A stretch of 64,000 bases of DNA from Trichinella spiralis (taxonomy: Eukaryota; Nematoda; Enoplea; Trichinellida; Trichinellidae). Below, piece after piece: positions 12,867-24,984 of this stretch. Position numbers and translations under genes: made by a program. Below the pieces are notes generated by a model. That model was not told the origin of the DNA. It did not search any database and was given only the letters and a program-made list of their open reading frames with translations. Each line of letters starts with the position of its first letter. Positions within the stretch are counted from its first letter, which is position 1. The stretch lies in contig CM012954.1 of the NCBI GenBank assembly GCA_000181795.3, forward strand, positions 15,692,943 to 15,756,942. Reading direction: 5' to 3'.

Positions 12867-15800
12867 ATCGCACTACAAGTTAATATTAAAATATAAATTG
12901 AACAAAACAATAATTAAAATATGAAAAATAAAACCGTGTAATACATAATGGTCGCATACTATTACTACTAGTACTAGTACTACTACTGCTGCTGATTATG
13001 ACGATGATGAGAGAAAAACCAGTCGGCAACGACAACGAATCAGTGCCATTTGAATTAATCGGCTGCCGAGCACCATCAACCGTAACAACATAAGCATGGC
13101 GTTATGCAATCGCGCGCTAACAAGCTGCTTGAACGCCTGGCGCCGGCCAATCGACGCTGACCCAACCAAGAACACTTTTTAGCCCTAGAGAGAGATTTTT
13201 CCAAGCATAATCCAAGGACGAGGTCAGAAACGCCGGCCGCGCGTTGAACACACACACACACACTTCAACCTGCTAAAGCCGTCATTCAACCGGTCATGGA
13301 CACGCATGCATGCAGGTTTGAAATTCTAAATGGACGATTGGACCAAAAAATGAAATTTTTCCAATGAATAGAAAAAAATAATAAAAATATTCAATATTCG
13401 ATCAATACTGATGAACCATGCACAAATTTTCCCAACAAACATGTCAACTTTTGAAAGCAATTCGAAACAAACAAAAAAAAAATTACTGCCCACGCAAAGG
13501 ATGGGAATGATTCATCCATCAGTGTAGTAGAATAGAAAAGGTAATAAGGGATGGAAAGCGCAAATAAAAAAAGAGAAAGAGAGAGAGAACGAAAAATTAA
13601 GCAAATCGACCAACAAGCATAAAAAGAGAAAGAGAGAGATGACAGGCAAGAAAAACGATCGTTAAATTTCGCGCACGGTAGTAGCACCGGCCGAAGAGGG
13701 AAAGTGATCAATTTCATCCGACCAACAGAACGATGAATTGGACACAAGTCAACGCAAAAAGCCGACGCTGAGGAATGAAATCAATTCCCATTCTTGGCAA
13801 AAGGATATCCATTTTACACTGCCATTTCCTGCTCTTGCATGCTTAACTCTCTCTGCCTGTCGCTTTCCTCAGCTCGCTCGCTGTTTAGCGTTGCTTCAAC
13901 GCGATCGAGAAATTTGAAATAGTCACCAAATAGAAGCGTCATTTTTCGGAACAAAAAGAATTTTCCCCTTTACTGACAAATAATACCTACTGCTGCTGCT
14001 TCGTAGAAATGGGCCTGAACAAATCCGCAGTCCGCACACTACCGACGTTTTTGAACAAAAAGACAATATATATATATATGTATGTATCTGTCGGCGGTTG
14101 AAGTTTTGGCAACTGGAACCGCAGTTGAACAGCAGAATCGATTAATTAATCAACGTAGAACTGGTAAGAAACGTCGCCGAAGCAATTGCCGGCGTTCTGC
14201 CAGCGGCGTGAAAATTATCAAGGTCGTCCAAGCACGACCGGCTCCTGCGTTCAAAAACTGTACAGTACGGTAATTTTACCTGAACATTACAAAAGTAAAA
14301 AAACTGGGAAACTTCAACGCGCGCGTTTTCAACAGTGGAAAAGAGAATTTTTGCAAAACTCAACAATGTCCAACAAAACCCACTTTACGGTGTCGTGGAA
14401 GAACAAATTTACTGTCATACTGTAATCAACAGATAATTCAAGTATCGAAGTGACGACGGCTCAATTGACAAGGGCCAAGGTGCGATTGAACGAAAACGAA
14501 ACGAACGACACTGTTTGACGAAACAGTCGACAACTATACTTTACAATGAAAACGAATCATTTTTCAGGTTTACTTATTGCGAATGTCTTGAACAAACACG
14601 ACAACAACCTTTGCCGTTGGCCGAAAGTATTTTCAGCAACAGAAAGAAGCTGCGTTGTTGACTTTCCGCTAAGCTGTAAAAGATGCTAAGCTGGAATTGC
14701 CCATTTATTTTTAAGAAAAAAGTTTTTTTCCTTTTTTAAAATAAAGATTAAATTTATATAGAAAAATTATGTAACACGGAAAAATGAACACTGCTAATAA
14801 TAGTCGTGTGAACGCGTCGATAAGTGACAGCGATGCAATATGTTACAACAAAATACATACTAATTCACTGATGTCAGTTTGATAAGTTATGCTGATAAAT
14901 TGTTCATTCCCTTAGGAATTGGAAAAGACTAAAAAGAAAGAAAGAAAAATAACATAAATATGATAAACAATTTTTTAAAAAAAAATATAAGAAATTTATC
15001 CACTAAAAACACAAATACCACATTGTTTGCTTCAACAACGAATGCTGAATGTGAAATCACTAGTAGCTTGCATGATGAAGAAATGAATAAATAAGCAGCA
15101 TACAAACTGGTAAGAAAGTAGTAGATGGGGGATGGTTGAATTTGTTTGCAATTCAAGGCCATACCCCCTGAAGATGAAACAATTAAAACAAGTCATTGAC
15201 AACGTTCCATACTTGGACAAAGGGAATAATAAAAATTGGAAAATTAATATATCCACCTTAGCAGAATTATTTATGTCAACGGTAGAAAAAAGAGATGACT
15301 GTGAAACAAAAAAAAGAGGAATAAATGTCCTTCTTACACGGTCAGGGTGACGACGGTCTACGGGTGTTGGTGAGAAGAAATTTCACCATGATCAAAATGT
15401 ATAAAGGCAATTGTTGAAGAAATTTTGTCTGTCTTCAAATTTTCCAGCATCATCTTAAAGCACAGATGGTTGGTTGTTGGTTGGATCTTGAAGTGAAGAG
15501 AGAAGTCGATAAAGATCGCAAGCATTGCACGGCTAGCTTACTTGGCAGCTTTTTCAACGTCTCCGCCGTGTTTAAACCAACAACAACGATCAGCAGGGCT
15601 TTTTCTGTTCCAATGCCGGTCGTCCATCAACTAAAACAACTGTTTATCAGAACGTCGACAACAAATGAAACCGATTTCAATCACTTCCACTGAAACACAC
15701 AAAGAGCAGCAGCGGCAATATTAACGTTAACATCAACGGCAACGCTGGGCAAGCAGAACTGAACAAATTCCACAAACAATTATGATAATGATGGAATTGT

Positions 15801-17002
15801 TTTTTGAATTATAATTTTCTCTCAAAAATTTCAATTTATCATCCCAATTTCCAAATGCATCGTCGTCAATTTTTGCTTCGATTGATTAATAAAGCAGAAA
15901 AGAATGTTCAGTGGAAAATTACAACAATAAACAAGCATAATTTCGGAAAAATAATTGTTTGAACAATTGTCATCAAGCTAGCATCAAGCCAGCTGTTTAT
16001 TTGCACAATGACATGTCAAGAGAGCGGGCAGGCGGATTGCAAAAGTGCAATTGAAAAAGATTGCAAAAGTTACAAACCCGTTTCTGCAAACTCAAGCGTG
16101 TAAAGCGGCAAAAACGTCAGCAGCTTATTTCCACACCGACCTACCTGCAAGGAGATGATTTGCATGGAACAAAAAAAAACTATTCGAGCTTGAATACATT
16201 TTTACCAATGAGAAATTCGTCAGTAAATACTTTAATGTCGATAAAATAAACTAATAAGAAAAACATTTACACAACGAAGCGGATACTTTTCAGTGAAAAC
16301 AAAACAAAACAAAATACTGCGCATCTCTCATTTCACACATAACCAGTTTTCACTCAAGAGAATATTTTCAAATTCAAATGAAATTAAATATGTGTCATTT
16401 GACTTAACCTGATTGTCAAATTATATTTTTCTTTTTTTTGTTTTTTTTAAATATAATTTTTCCACTTTAATATTTTCAAAAATAAAAATAAAAATAATTG
16501 TTTTTTATAAACTTTTTCAAAAATTCAAATTTGCATTAATGACTGTAACTCAATTACAGTGAACTAATTAATGGGGAAAAAATGAAAAATTAACCTCAAA
16601 CAGTGATAAATTTAATTTAAAATTTATCGCATTAAAATTTGTATTTTTTTGACAAAAATTCCATTCCACTATCATTGAATGGTGAATGTTTTGGCGAAAT
16701 GTAGCCTATTTCAGCAAATTAAAGTTACCAAAAAATCAAAAATTCAACTGGTAATATGTCAAATAGAAAAATTAATTGAAATACGCAAACACAATTGGAT
16801 TTAGTGCCTTTTTACGTGCAGATTGTCAAAAGTTGTATACAGTAATAAAACTTGAAAATCGAATGGGGAACATTTCAGATATTTTTTGTGCCAAAAAACG
16901 AACCGTAATGATTGACATGTTGCATGGTACTTTAAAATATAAAGGATTCTGTATAAAATATTATGAATTTCCTTTTTAATTCATTTACGCTGCTAATTTT
17001 GC

Positions 17003-17012
17003 ACATTTTCAG
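17003..17012 (+). promoter_or_regulatory. 3' splice site just upstream of the kinase start
   Basis: A CATTTTCAG acceptor ends 15 bases before the ATG at 17028. It fits a spliced-leader trans-splice site, but a 5'UTR intron would look the same. Confidence 0.5.
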
Positions 17013-17027
17013 GATATTTATTGTGAA

Positions 17028-18465
17028 ATGTCCGTTCATTCAACGAATGTGATGTTATTCATGAGTGAAGCAATAAGGAAACGATACGTCATCGTAAGCA
17101 GACGATGAACAAAATGTTTAAAATTTTAGATTAATTATAATTTTTAATATGTAATTTTTAAACATTTGGTCTTTTTTAACGTGCGATTGCATGCAAAATC
17201 GGTTGCGAAAATCGGTTATTATTATCCGCTAATTTGAAAATATTTTCTTTTATCACAGGAAAAAAGCTATGTCGGGGAAGGAAGTTTCGGAAAAATCTAT
17301 AAAGCATTGGACACGGAGAATGGTGAAACTGTTGCGTTGAAAGTATCTCGGAGGAGCCCCGGCTCAGAGAATGAAGTGCACATTTTGCAAAAGTTTATGA
17401 GTAATGCTTTTGAAATATTGCAATCATATCCAAGATGAAGTTTTTAAATAATTGTTTTGCCGTTAAAGATTCAGGCAGCCGACACTGTCCCAAACTATTT
17501 TATTCCTCAAAAGACGATATGTATGTTTACATATCGATGGAAATTCTGGGTGTGCCATTGAAAACTTATCGCCACAAATCGAAAGGAGGAAAGCTGAGCA
17601 TGATTTGTGTAAGTCTCATTGCAATACAATGCATTGAGGCACTGCGAGATTTACACGAAGCTGGATATCTGCATTTGGACTTGAGCCCGGTAAATTTTTC
17701 GTTTATTAACTTTTCAACGGAATAAACACTTTTCTTATTCTTCTGCGTTGGAGGCAAATTTGCTGCTTGGGTTGGGTTCCGACGCGAACAGAATTTTCTT
17801 AATAGATTTTGGGCTGTCCAAAGCGATTACAGATGACTGCTGCTACTTCAAATCGGATCATTTTTTCGGTACTCAATGTTACGCTTCTATTTCAATGCAC
17901 AACTTGCAGGTATGTAAAATTTTCCAATCAAACGTCATCTATAGTTACTACTACTTCACACATCGATTACTTGATTACTTAATAATTCATGAATACAGGA
18001 TAAAAGTTTTTAAAAAAAAAGAAAAACATCTTTTTGATAGTGATAGATGTTGTTCTACAAATGAAAAGCATTAACAACATCTGTGATCAAATAAATTAAT
18101 TTTCAGCCAGTAGGTAGAAAAGATGATCTGTTGTCATTACTTTATGTATTGACCGAGCTGCTGACTGGTAGTTTACCATGGGAAACTGTTCAAAGCAGAA
18201 AAGACATCGTGAAAATGAAAATAGAACGGTTTCCGATACTATGCAAATCGTTGCCAGCGCCGATGAGCATGTTCGGTGAACATCTGAACGAGCTGAAGTA
18301 AGATTTTCAACGACATGCATGAATTTCTCAATTTAACTGATTTTTCATTTTTCCAGCTACATGGATAAACCAGATTATCAGCTTCTAATTGATGGCTTCA
18401 CAGAGTGGTTAAAAAGTAAGAAGTTTTCACCAGATTCTCCCTTAGATTTGAAATTAAAAGAATGA
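17028..18465 (+). CDS. Casein kinase 1/TTBK-like protein kinase with altered catalytic loop
   Basis: Six exons: 17028-17093, 17259-17400, 17475-17689, 17754-17909, 18107-18297, 18357-18465; 292 aa, the size of a bare kinase domain. Visible kinase motifs: glycine loop GEGSFG, ATP-binding lysine in VALKVS, helix-C glutamate (ENEVHIL), metal-binding IDFGLSK, then GRKDDLLSLLYVL, GSLPWE and DKPDYQ, all typical of the CK1/TTBK branch. The catalytic loop reads HLDLSPAN, not the usual HRDxKPxN: the Asp and Asn remain, but Arg is Leu and Lys is Ser. An intron falls inside this loop. CK1-like kinases are expanded in nematodes and many act in the germ line; that role is not shown here. It ends 233 bases from the convergent dehydrogenase gene. 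Confidence 0.82.
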
Positions 18466-18697
18466 AATGGAAATTTTGTCAGTCTAAGTGGACCGTGAAA
18501 TTAACAAAATTGAATATATATAAATACATTTGCTTATATATTTATATTTATCTTACACTATACATATACATTCATGAATTGAGGAACAGAATGAATATTT
18601 GTAAATTGTGTAATGTGTTTGTTTGTTTTCAATGGGCACAAAAACGATATATCTATACATGCCTGCAAAAATGGAAAAACGAAACCAATTATCAGTA

Positions 18698-19917
18698 CTA
18701 CGTTCGGCTTGTTGCTGCAATCGTTTCAAACGAATTCAACACATGCAAAGTGTAGTTGAACAAATTATCCTGCAACTCTACATCCAAAGCCAACGGCGAT
18801 GGTTCTGCTTTTTTAAAATTGCTCAAATATCGACCAGTTTCATGTTCCACTTCCGGACTCAACAAACAATAAAGCGGAGTCTGGGCACCTTCTCTAGCTG
18901 TTTTCAGAAAATACCAAAGGAATGGTTTCGAACAGAGGCGAACAATTCGGTTCGTGTTCAACGGCGTGTAACGCAACAAACGAGTAAAGCAAGCGCCCGG
19001 ATAGCACACGTTCACTGTTACGGATGCATTGTCCGCTGCCAACCTCTTTGCCAGAGCAAACGCATAAATGGTCTGAAAATTTTTTGAAAAAATGCATTTT
19101 TAAAATGATCGACATTATCATAATGTTCAAAAAACAACGATCGATTATTACCAGTGCAAGTTTACTTCGACTGTAAGCTTCAAATCGATCCCAACCGTCT
19201 CTGGTGTCCACAGTTTTCAAATCCAATTCTGCAGAAGAACAATAGCTTTGGAGGCGCGAGACGAGAAATAAAATTCGTGCTCTCGGTGCATCTGTCGCTT
19301 TCATCAGTGGAAGCAGCTTTTCCGTCAGAAGTGCATGGCCAAGATAATTCACTTGCCATGTGTATTCGTGGCCGTTTTCGGTCATCTGAAATTTCGGATA
19401 GAACATCACAGCAGCGTTGTTCACCAAACCGTCCAATTTGTGTTCGTGTTGGAAAATCTGATCGGCAAAATTGCAAACTGATGCAAACGAATGCATACGC
19501 AGCCGAATTATCACCATCAGTTGTGGATCACATCCTCGATTGACCAAAGCTTCGAATGCTTTTTCGCCGGTCAATTCAGAACGAGAGCCCATGTAAACTT
19601 TCGCGCCAAAAACGGGAAAATAAATCAAATTAAGAATAAAAACAAACAAACAACGCTTACCTCGCAGTACTAAATCGCACACAATTTCCAACCCTATACC
19701 GCTGTCTGCGCCGGTCACAACATAAATTTTTCCATCGCATCGTTCCTGTCCCGCGTATTTCTTCGTTCGTCGAAGACGACTACAAGGATGTCAGGAAAAA
19801 AACAAAAGAAAAAACTACCAAAAAAAGAATATTCATCTCTTACTAGTAAATAATAAAAAATGCAAACAAGAAGTAAAAAGGATACAGGATCCAAATGGAT
19901 GTCGTATTCACCTCCAT
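18698..19917 (-). CDS. Membrane-anchored short-chain dehydrogenase/reductase (RDH11-14-like)
   Basis: Four exons: 19917-19844, 19779-19661, about 19597-19152, 19072-18698; about 337 aa. An N-terminal hydrophobic helix (residues about 8-24) is followed by basic RLRRTKK, a signal-anchor as in microsomal retinol dehydrogenases. The Rossmann fold shows TGADSGIG for the nucleotide, NNAAV, and catalytic YSRSK. The GSRS after strand 2 suggests NADP. The substrate (retinoid, steroid or another carbonyl) cannot be read from sequence. Oddity: the intron before the third exon has no AG where homology predicts the junction. The first AG lies 9 bases further in, stays in frame and would drop three residues (Gly-Ala-Lys). 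It is the last gene of the minus-strand run, 563 bases after the synthetase stop. Confidence 0.85.
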
Positions 19918-20393
19918 TTTCGAACAGCGGCGTCAACAAGCACATGCTACTTTTGCACTTTCTGCAAAACATCATGATTACGGTAGATTTTCAAGTATTA
20001 ATATTTTGAAAGTAAAAAAAAGAAAAACATGTTTTAATGATTTATTCACCTGCGGCAGAACAGCAACTGATCCTGTCTGAAAATCAAATTTAAGCAAACA
20101 AGTACACAATCTTACTATTTTCAAATGCACTTCAAATTAAAGTTTCATTAATACATTCTTATTAAAGGTTGTGTCGTCGAATTAGATTGCACTGCTTCTT
20201 ACAGTCGAATTCAAATCTCTCATTTGAATAAGCTATTCAGCGAATGAAAATTGCTTACCAATTGTTCTGTTAGAAATAAAAAAACGACTTGGCAATGTTT
20301 CAAGTAATTAACTGATACTGCATCGTCAATTTGTTCATAGCTGAAAATTTTTTTCCATTTTCAAATAACTGCCTTTTCTTTTTTCTCTATAAT

Positions 20394-20399
20394 TTTATT
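20394..20399 (-). promoter_or_regulatory. Poly(A) signal of the glutaminyl-tRNA synthetase gene
   Basis: AATAAA on the minus strand about 80 bases after the synthetase stop codon. Confidence 0.6.
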
Positions 20400-20480
20400 T
20401 AAAAAAAATCAACAATTAACCAAGTTAAACCTGCAAACAGGCAAACGAAAAAATCCATGAAGCGAACAAATGCGTAAATT

Positions 20481-23400
20481 TTATGTTTTTCGTACATCTT
20501 CTTTCAAAGATACAGTTCGATTGAAGACGAGCTAAAAATTATTCAAAAGAAAAGCAGAAGCTATCATATCATTGTTTTTGAACAATTTAAATTTAAATTT
20601 GAAAAAAGCAAAACAGTAATTCACCTTTGTATCAGTTGAATCTGGATCGACTACGAAAAAGCCAACTCTTTCGAACTGAAATCGGCTTTCCACTTTGGCG
20701 CATCGCCTCAAGCTTTCGTCAATGTAAGCATCGTTGATCACATGCAATGAATCCTGAATGCAAAAAAAAAACAATACACACTATGCAAATGGAAGAAGAG
20801 AAAAAAAATACACAAAATCATTGCACAACCTTATTAACGTCAGTTAAAAATCCTCCCGGAACTTCGTTCGAATCTTCCGGATTTCTGTGATGAAACCTGA
20901 AGATCATTTATTTGATCACGTACAAATTTCGCTTTTCCTATTCAACTTACAATCTCTCGTACAAGCGGACTTCACAACTGATCGGTTTCGCAACCCAATG
21001 GATGAAACATTTTGGTTTGTTCTGTTCAGTCAATTTTTCCACTTTCACAATCAATTCCATATATTCTCCCAGATGATTCTGCACATGATAACGACATACA
21101 CATGTGACCAAATCAATCAATCAAGCAGTAAGATAAGCTACCTTTTTTATTTCTTGCAAAATCATCACAAGACCAACATACTTTAAACCAACTGCTTGAG
21201 TACTCGTAAAGCGTTTAAAATGTTTATCATCAGCATGCTAAAAATGGAAATTCATCATTATTTAAAATAGTGAGTTCAAAAAAAATTTTTAAGCAACCTC
21301 TTTAAAATCATCAGCTTCGATGAATATTGTAGAATCAAACTGGACATGATGCTTTCCTGTGGATTTATCCGACAGAGTGTTGGGAAAGTCTGGCACTTCC
21401 ACCATTTTTGGCAATTCAACAGGGTTTGCAAATCTTACTTTCAAAGGGTTCAACACTGCCATATGTCTGAAAGAAAAAAACAATGCAAATATTAATTAAA
21501 AAAAAACTCTATTCACATACACACCTCGGAGCGGTTACGTTTAGCACATCTCGAACACAAGCTTCGAGCATCATCGGATCAACTGCAGTTAAAGCTGTCG
21601 TAAGACCCATCTATAAATTATATAATTTATAAAAGAAAAGAAAATGAATTTTCATTTTTTAAAACAATAAATATAAATTCACTTTAGCGACAAAATTGTT
21701 TATCGCTTGTGGAGGAAAACCACGTCGTTTCAGAGCTGTGAGTGTAAACAGTCTCGGATCGTCCCAATCGCTGCAGCAGTTGATAAAATTATTATCATGC
21801 TCAATTATCAAAATTAGCATACAACGTTTATTACCGTATAATATTTTCTTGAACTAATTTGATAATTTTCCTTTTAGATATGACCGCGTAATGGACGTTC
21901 AGACGAGCAAATTCCCATTGCACTGGACAATACAAATCCAATGCGTTGCACAACCAATAATAAGAGGATCGTCTGTAAAAAATTAAAACAACAATTATTA
22001 TTATTATTCATCAAGCAAACAGTCCTTTTTGATCGTATAATTCAAACCTCGATTGAAACTCTTTCGTGCACAAAGAATGTGTTATATTTTCAATCGAATC
22101 GCACAAACAATGAGTATAATCATAAGTTGGGTAAATACACCTGAAAAATACAGAAAATTTTTAAAAAATATTTTCACATTAAAAAGCAAACTTTTATAAT
22201 TTCAAACCATTTATTGCCCGTTCTGTGATGAGGAACGTATTTGATTCTATACGCCACTGGGTCGACTTTTCCTTCTTCCAAAGTTATTTTCATTCGAAGG
22301 GTTGCTGCGCCCTCGTCGAACATACCATTTTTCATATCCTAATCGTTTTGTTTATGTTCAGTTTAAAATAAAATTTATGAAAATGGCAATAACGAACTTC
22401 GAACAACTTCAAAGACTCGTCAATGGGTCGATCACGCCACGGAGAAGGTGTCGGATTAATACCTTTCACTTCTTCCGCTTTCTGATGGCAAACGTAGGCA
22501 TGGCCACGCCTTATCAATTCCAAAGCATATTCGTACAGTTGATCAAAATAATCTGACGAATGCGTCACTTTGTAAGGTGTATATCCTAAACATAAGCATG
22601 TCATAGAAGAAAGATTGTTTTTTTTCACTCATTTCAATGCACATTACAGCAAAATTCAGAAACATCAGAGTATGGATCAATTATTTCAGACAATAAATCA
22701 CCAACTCAAAGGCAAACTTTCGATAACAATACAAAACTTCAAGGTTAAATTAAAAAAATAAATAAATACTTGCTAACTAAAAAAATACCTACCTAACCAT
22801 TCTACCATTTCTCGAATTGCAGTGAAATACCGTTCTTCTTCTTTTTCCGGGTTTGTGTCATCATAACGCAAATAGCAGATCCCACCGTGAGCCTAAAATT
22901 AAACACCACATTATCAACAACAAAAAAATAAAATTCGTTTTTCCTGTACAGCACTTTAGCATATCCAAAATCAATGTTTATAGCTTTCGCGTGACCAATG
23001 TGCAAAATACCGTTTGGTTCAGGTGGAAATCTCGTCACTACCTTAAAAATGTTGACGGAAAATTATAATTAACACAGTTTTGTTGACAACACAGTGTTTT
23101 CTAACCTTTCCCCCCGTAATTTCCAAATGCCTTTTCAAAAGATCCATAGTCTTTGGTGTTACAACATATCCTTCAGTTTTGTAGTTCTCTCCCGGCTTGT
23201 GGAAATGTGCTTTTGTTTTCATCAATTCTTCAATAGTAGCTGCACCTTCAAACTCTGTGAATAAATATTGTAATTGAAACTTCACTTTCAATTCATCACA
23301 AAATTATACGAACACATACCACTTTCTTCATTTTTTGCTGTTTCTTTGGCTTTCAATTTCTCTTTTGGCATCACCTTTGAAGGGATCTGAAAACAAATTT

Positions 23401-24409
23401 CATAAAAATTTGTACGTTGGAACAAAATATTAAAAAAAAAGAATACTTTCTTTCCGCTCTGCATATCGTCCAATGTTTTCGGCCCCAATAATATCAACAT
23501 TTGCATATCAATTTCTTTCTTCAACTTGCTCCCATCAGCCCATGGTAATACTTTGCGGACTTCAGCTGAAAGAAACGAAATAAAAGAAAAATGATAAACA
23601 CTACAGACAACGTATGAAGTAAAATACAATTTCAAATTTAAATGATCAGTGAAATTAATTCAAATTCAGCTCTGAATTTTCATTTCAAATGTCTGCGAAA
23701 CATCATTTCATACGGTGAACAGGTTCATTTATTCACACAATGACGGCCAATGACCACTTACCAATCAACGATGAAATTGGAAATTTATAACGCATCAACT
23801 GTAACTTTTCTTCATTCGCTTTGATAACGGATGTAACCTGCAATGACGAAACGACTGAAATAATAATTGAAGATGCAATTCTTATTTTTTTTCCAAAATA
23901 ACAATCATACAGTATCTTCAATTTGTTCTTCAGTAACTTTCACACCAATGCCACAAGCCTGCTCGAATTCTGCTTTATCAAAATCGCTGGCAGCATGCGA
24001 AAGAAGAAATTGCAACGCGGCTGAGGTGAAAGCAAAACTGCAAACTCGAACAACAACACAAGTCAACATTTGCATTACCTGAAAGCTGCAAATCATTTTC
24101 CAATCTGTTGTTGCAAATTTCCTCTATCAAAAGCTCTGCATATTGGAAGCATTGTTTTTTAAGACGTGTGGCAGTTTGATACAACAGTTTGCCTTGAGAT
24201 TCGCTCAATTTTCCGTTGGTAATTTTCAATGCCTTCAAAAAATAGCACAATAATTGAGAAAAGAAATGAATCAACCTGCACAGTCGCTTCACCTGATTTG
24301 CCATGTTGGAAAGTGATGCCGTAAGCGTTTCATTTCTCAGTGTTTCTTTAATTTTTTCACCACTTAAGCCAAGCGCACTCAGAAGCTGATTATTATCTGC
24401 GAAAGCCAT
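20481..24409 (-). CDS. qars-1: Glutaminyl-tRNA synthetase, cytosolic
   Basis: Charges tRNA-Gln in the cytosol. Nineteen exons, 780 aa (human about 775): 24409-24293, 24232-24079, 24020-23911, 23837-23762, 23565-23447, 23386-23320, 23254-23106, 23041-22955, 22892-22793, 22585-22398, 22338-22208, 22140-22048, 21972-21835, 21770-21683, 21610-21525, 21466-21298, 21237-21142, 21078-20951, then 20896-20830, 20753-20625 and 20531-20481. The N-terminal helical domain of eukaryotic GlnRS comes first, with a basic linker ([11 protein letters not shown]). The class I HIGH motif is [15 protein letters not shown], the Gln/Glu-specific [10 protein letters not shown] follows, and the KMSKS equivalent is VISKRK. 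The C-terminal anticodon-binding beta barrels end in [11 protein letters not shown]. An acceptor 4 bases before the ATG supports the start. Confidence 0.97.
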
Positions 24410-24413
24410 GCGA

Positions 24414-24423
24414 CTGAAAAAAA
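24414..24423 (-). promoter_or_regulatory. 3' splice site 4 bases upstream of the synthetase start
   Basis: A TTTTTTTCAG acceptor on the minus strand, 4 bases before the ATG: the position of a spliced-leader addition site. It lies 80-110 bases after two AATAAA signals that could end the SPE-39 mRNA. Confidence 0.6.
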
Positions 24424-24493
24424 ACCAAAAATAAAAATAGCCTGCGCAACTTAACAACAACACATTTCATAAGTGTACACGTTTTACAGTAAT

Positions 24494-24529
24494 TTTATTG
24501 ACCATCAAGTGCATTGCATGTTTTTTATT
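24494..24529 (-). promoter_or_regulatory. Two candidate poly(A) signals of SPE-39
   Basis: AATAAA on the minus strand at 24529-24524 and 24499-24494, about 460-490 bases after the SPE-39 stop and 80-110 bases before the next gene's acceptor. No nearer signal was noticed. Confidence 0.5.
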
Positions 24530-24984
24530 ACAGTAATCAAAAAAATTCAAATTTAACAAATTACAAATTGAAAAATGCAATTTCTTGATTCTCAAAAGAA
24601 CAACGACATTTGAATTTTCCAAAATTTTCCATATTCAATAGAATCTGAAACGGATCGTTCACTTGTTCAATAAACGATTTCAATCAAATGATTTCATTTG
24701 TTTCTGAAATACTATCTATGCTCATCGACAATTTTTCATCCACTATAGTCATTCAAATTTCTAGGCAAAAGCAAAACGAAAATAGCATATGCTAGCTGTT
24801 TTCATTTTTCTCAATGCTTTACAGGAAAAAGATAAAATTTCACTGCTGTATCGAAATTTTGAAACTGAAACAATCATTTAAATGAGGAAGCATGAAATTT
24901 GATCATGTACCAATTTAATGTGTGAGAATTCTGCATCCAATAATTGACAACACTGAACAATCATTTGCACTTCATTCCATGAAA

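Larger units (their letters stand above)
10667..17012. other. Intergenic or 5' region of the L1CAM gene, no confident gene
   Basis: About 6.3 kb between the first recognised L1CAM exon and the kinase gene. It contains the assembly gap, an AAT repeat, GC-richer patches near 13000-13300 and 13650-13760, and short open frames that match no family I know. Undetected 5' exons, including the L1CAM signal-peptide exon, and the promoters of both divergent flanking genes could be here, but nothing can be placed with support. Confidence 0.5.

Noticed and set aside
13391-15256. Several minus-strand frames with hydrophobic starts (for example at 14929-15256)
   Set aside because: Considered as the L1CAM signal exon. 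Low-complexity Phe/Leu-rich translations of T-rich DNA without a donor in the needed phase.
17690-17725. Read-through of the kinase intron giving SPVNF
   Set aside because: The unspliced frame by chance mimics the KPxNF of kinases, but it stops after about 13 codons; the spliced product SPAN-LLLGLG continues into the DFG region.
18462-19087. Two plus-strand frames of 97 and 154 codons
   Set aside because: Antisense to the last dehydrogenase exon or AT-rich 3'UTR of the kinase; no domain, no splice support.
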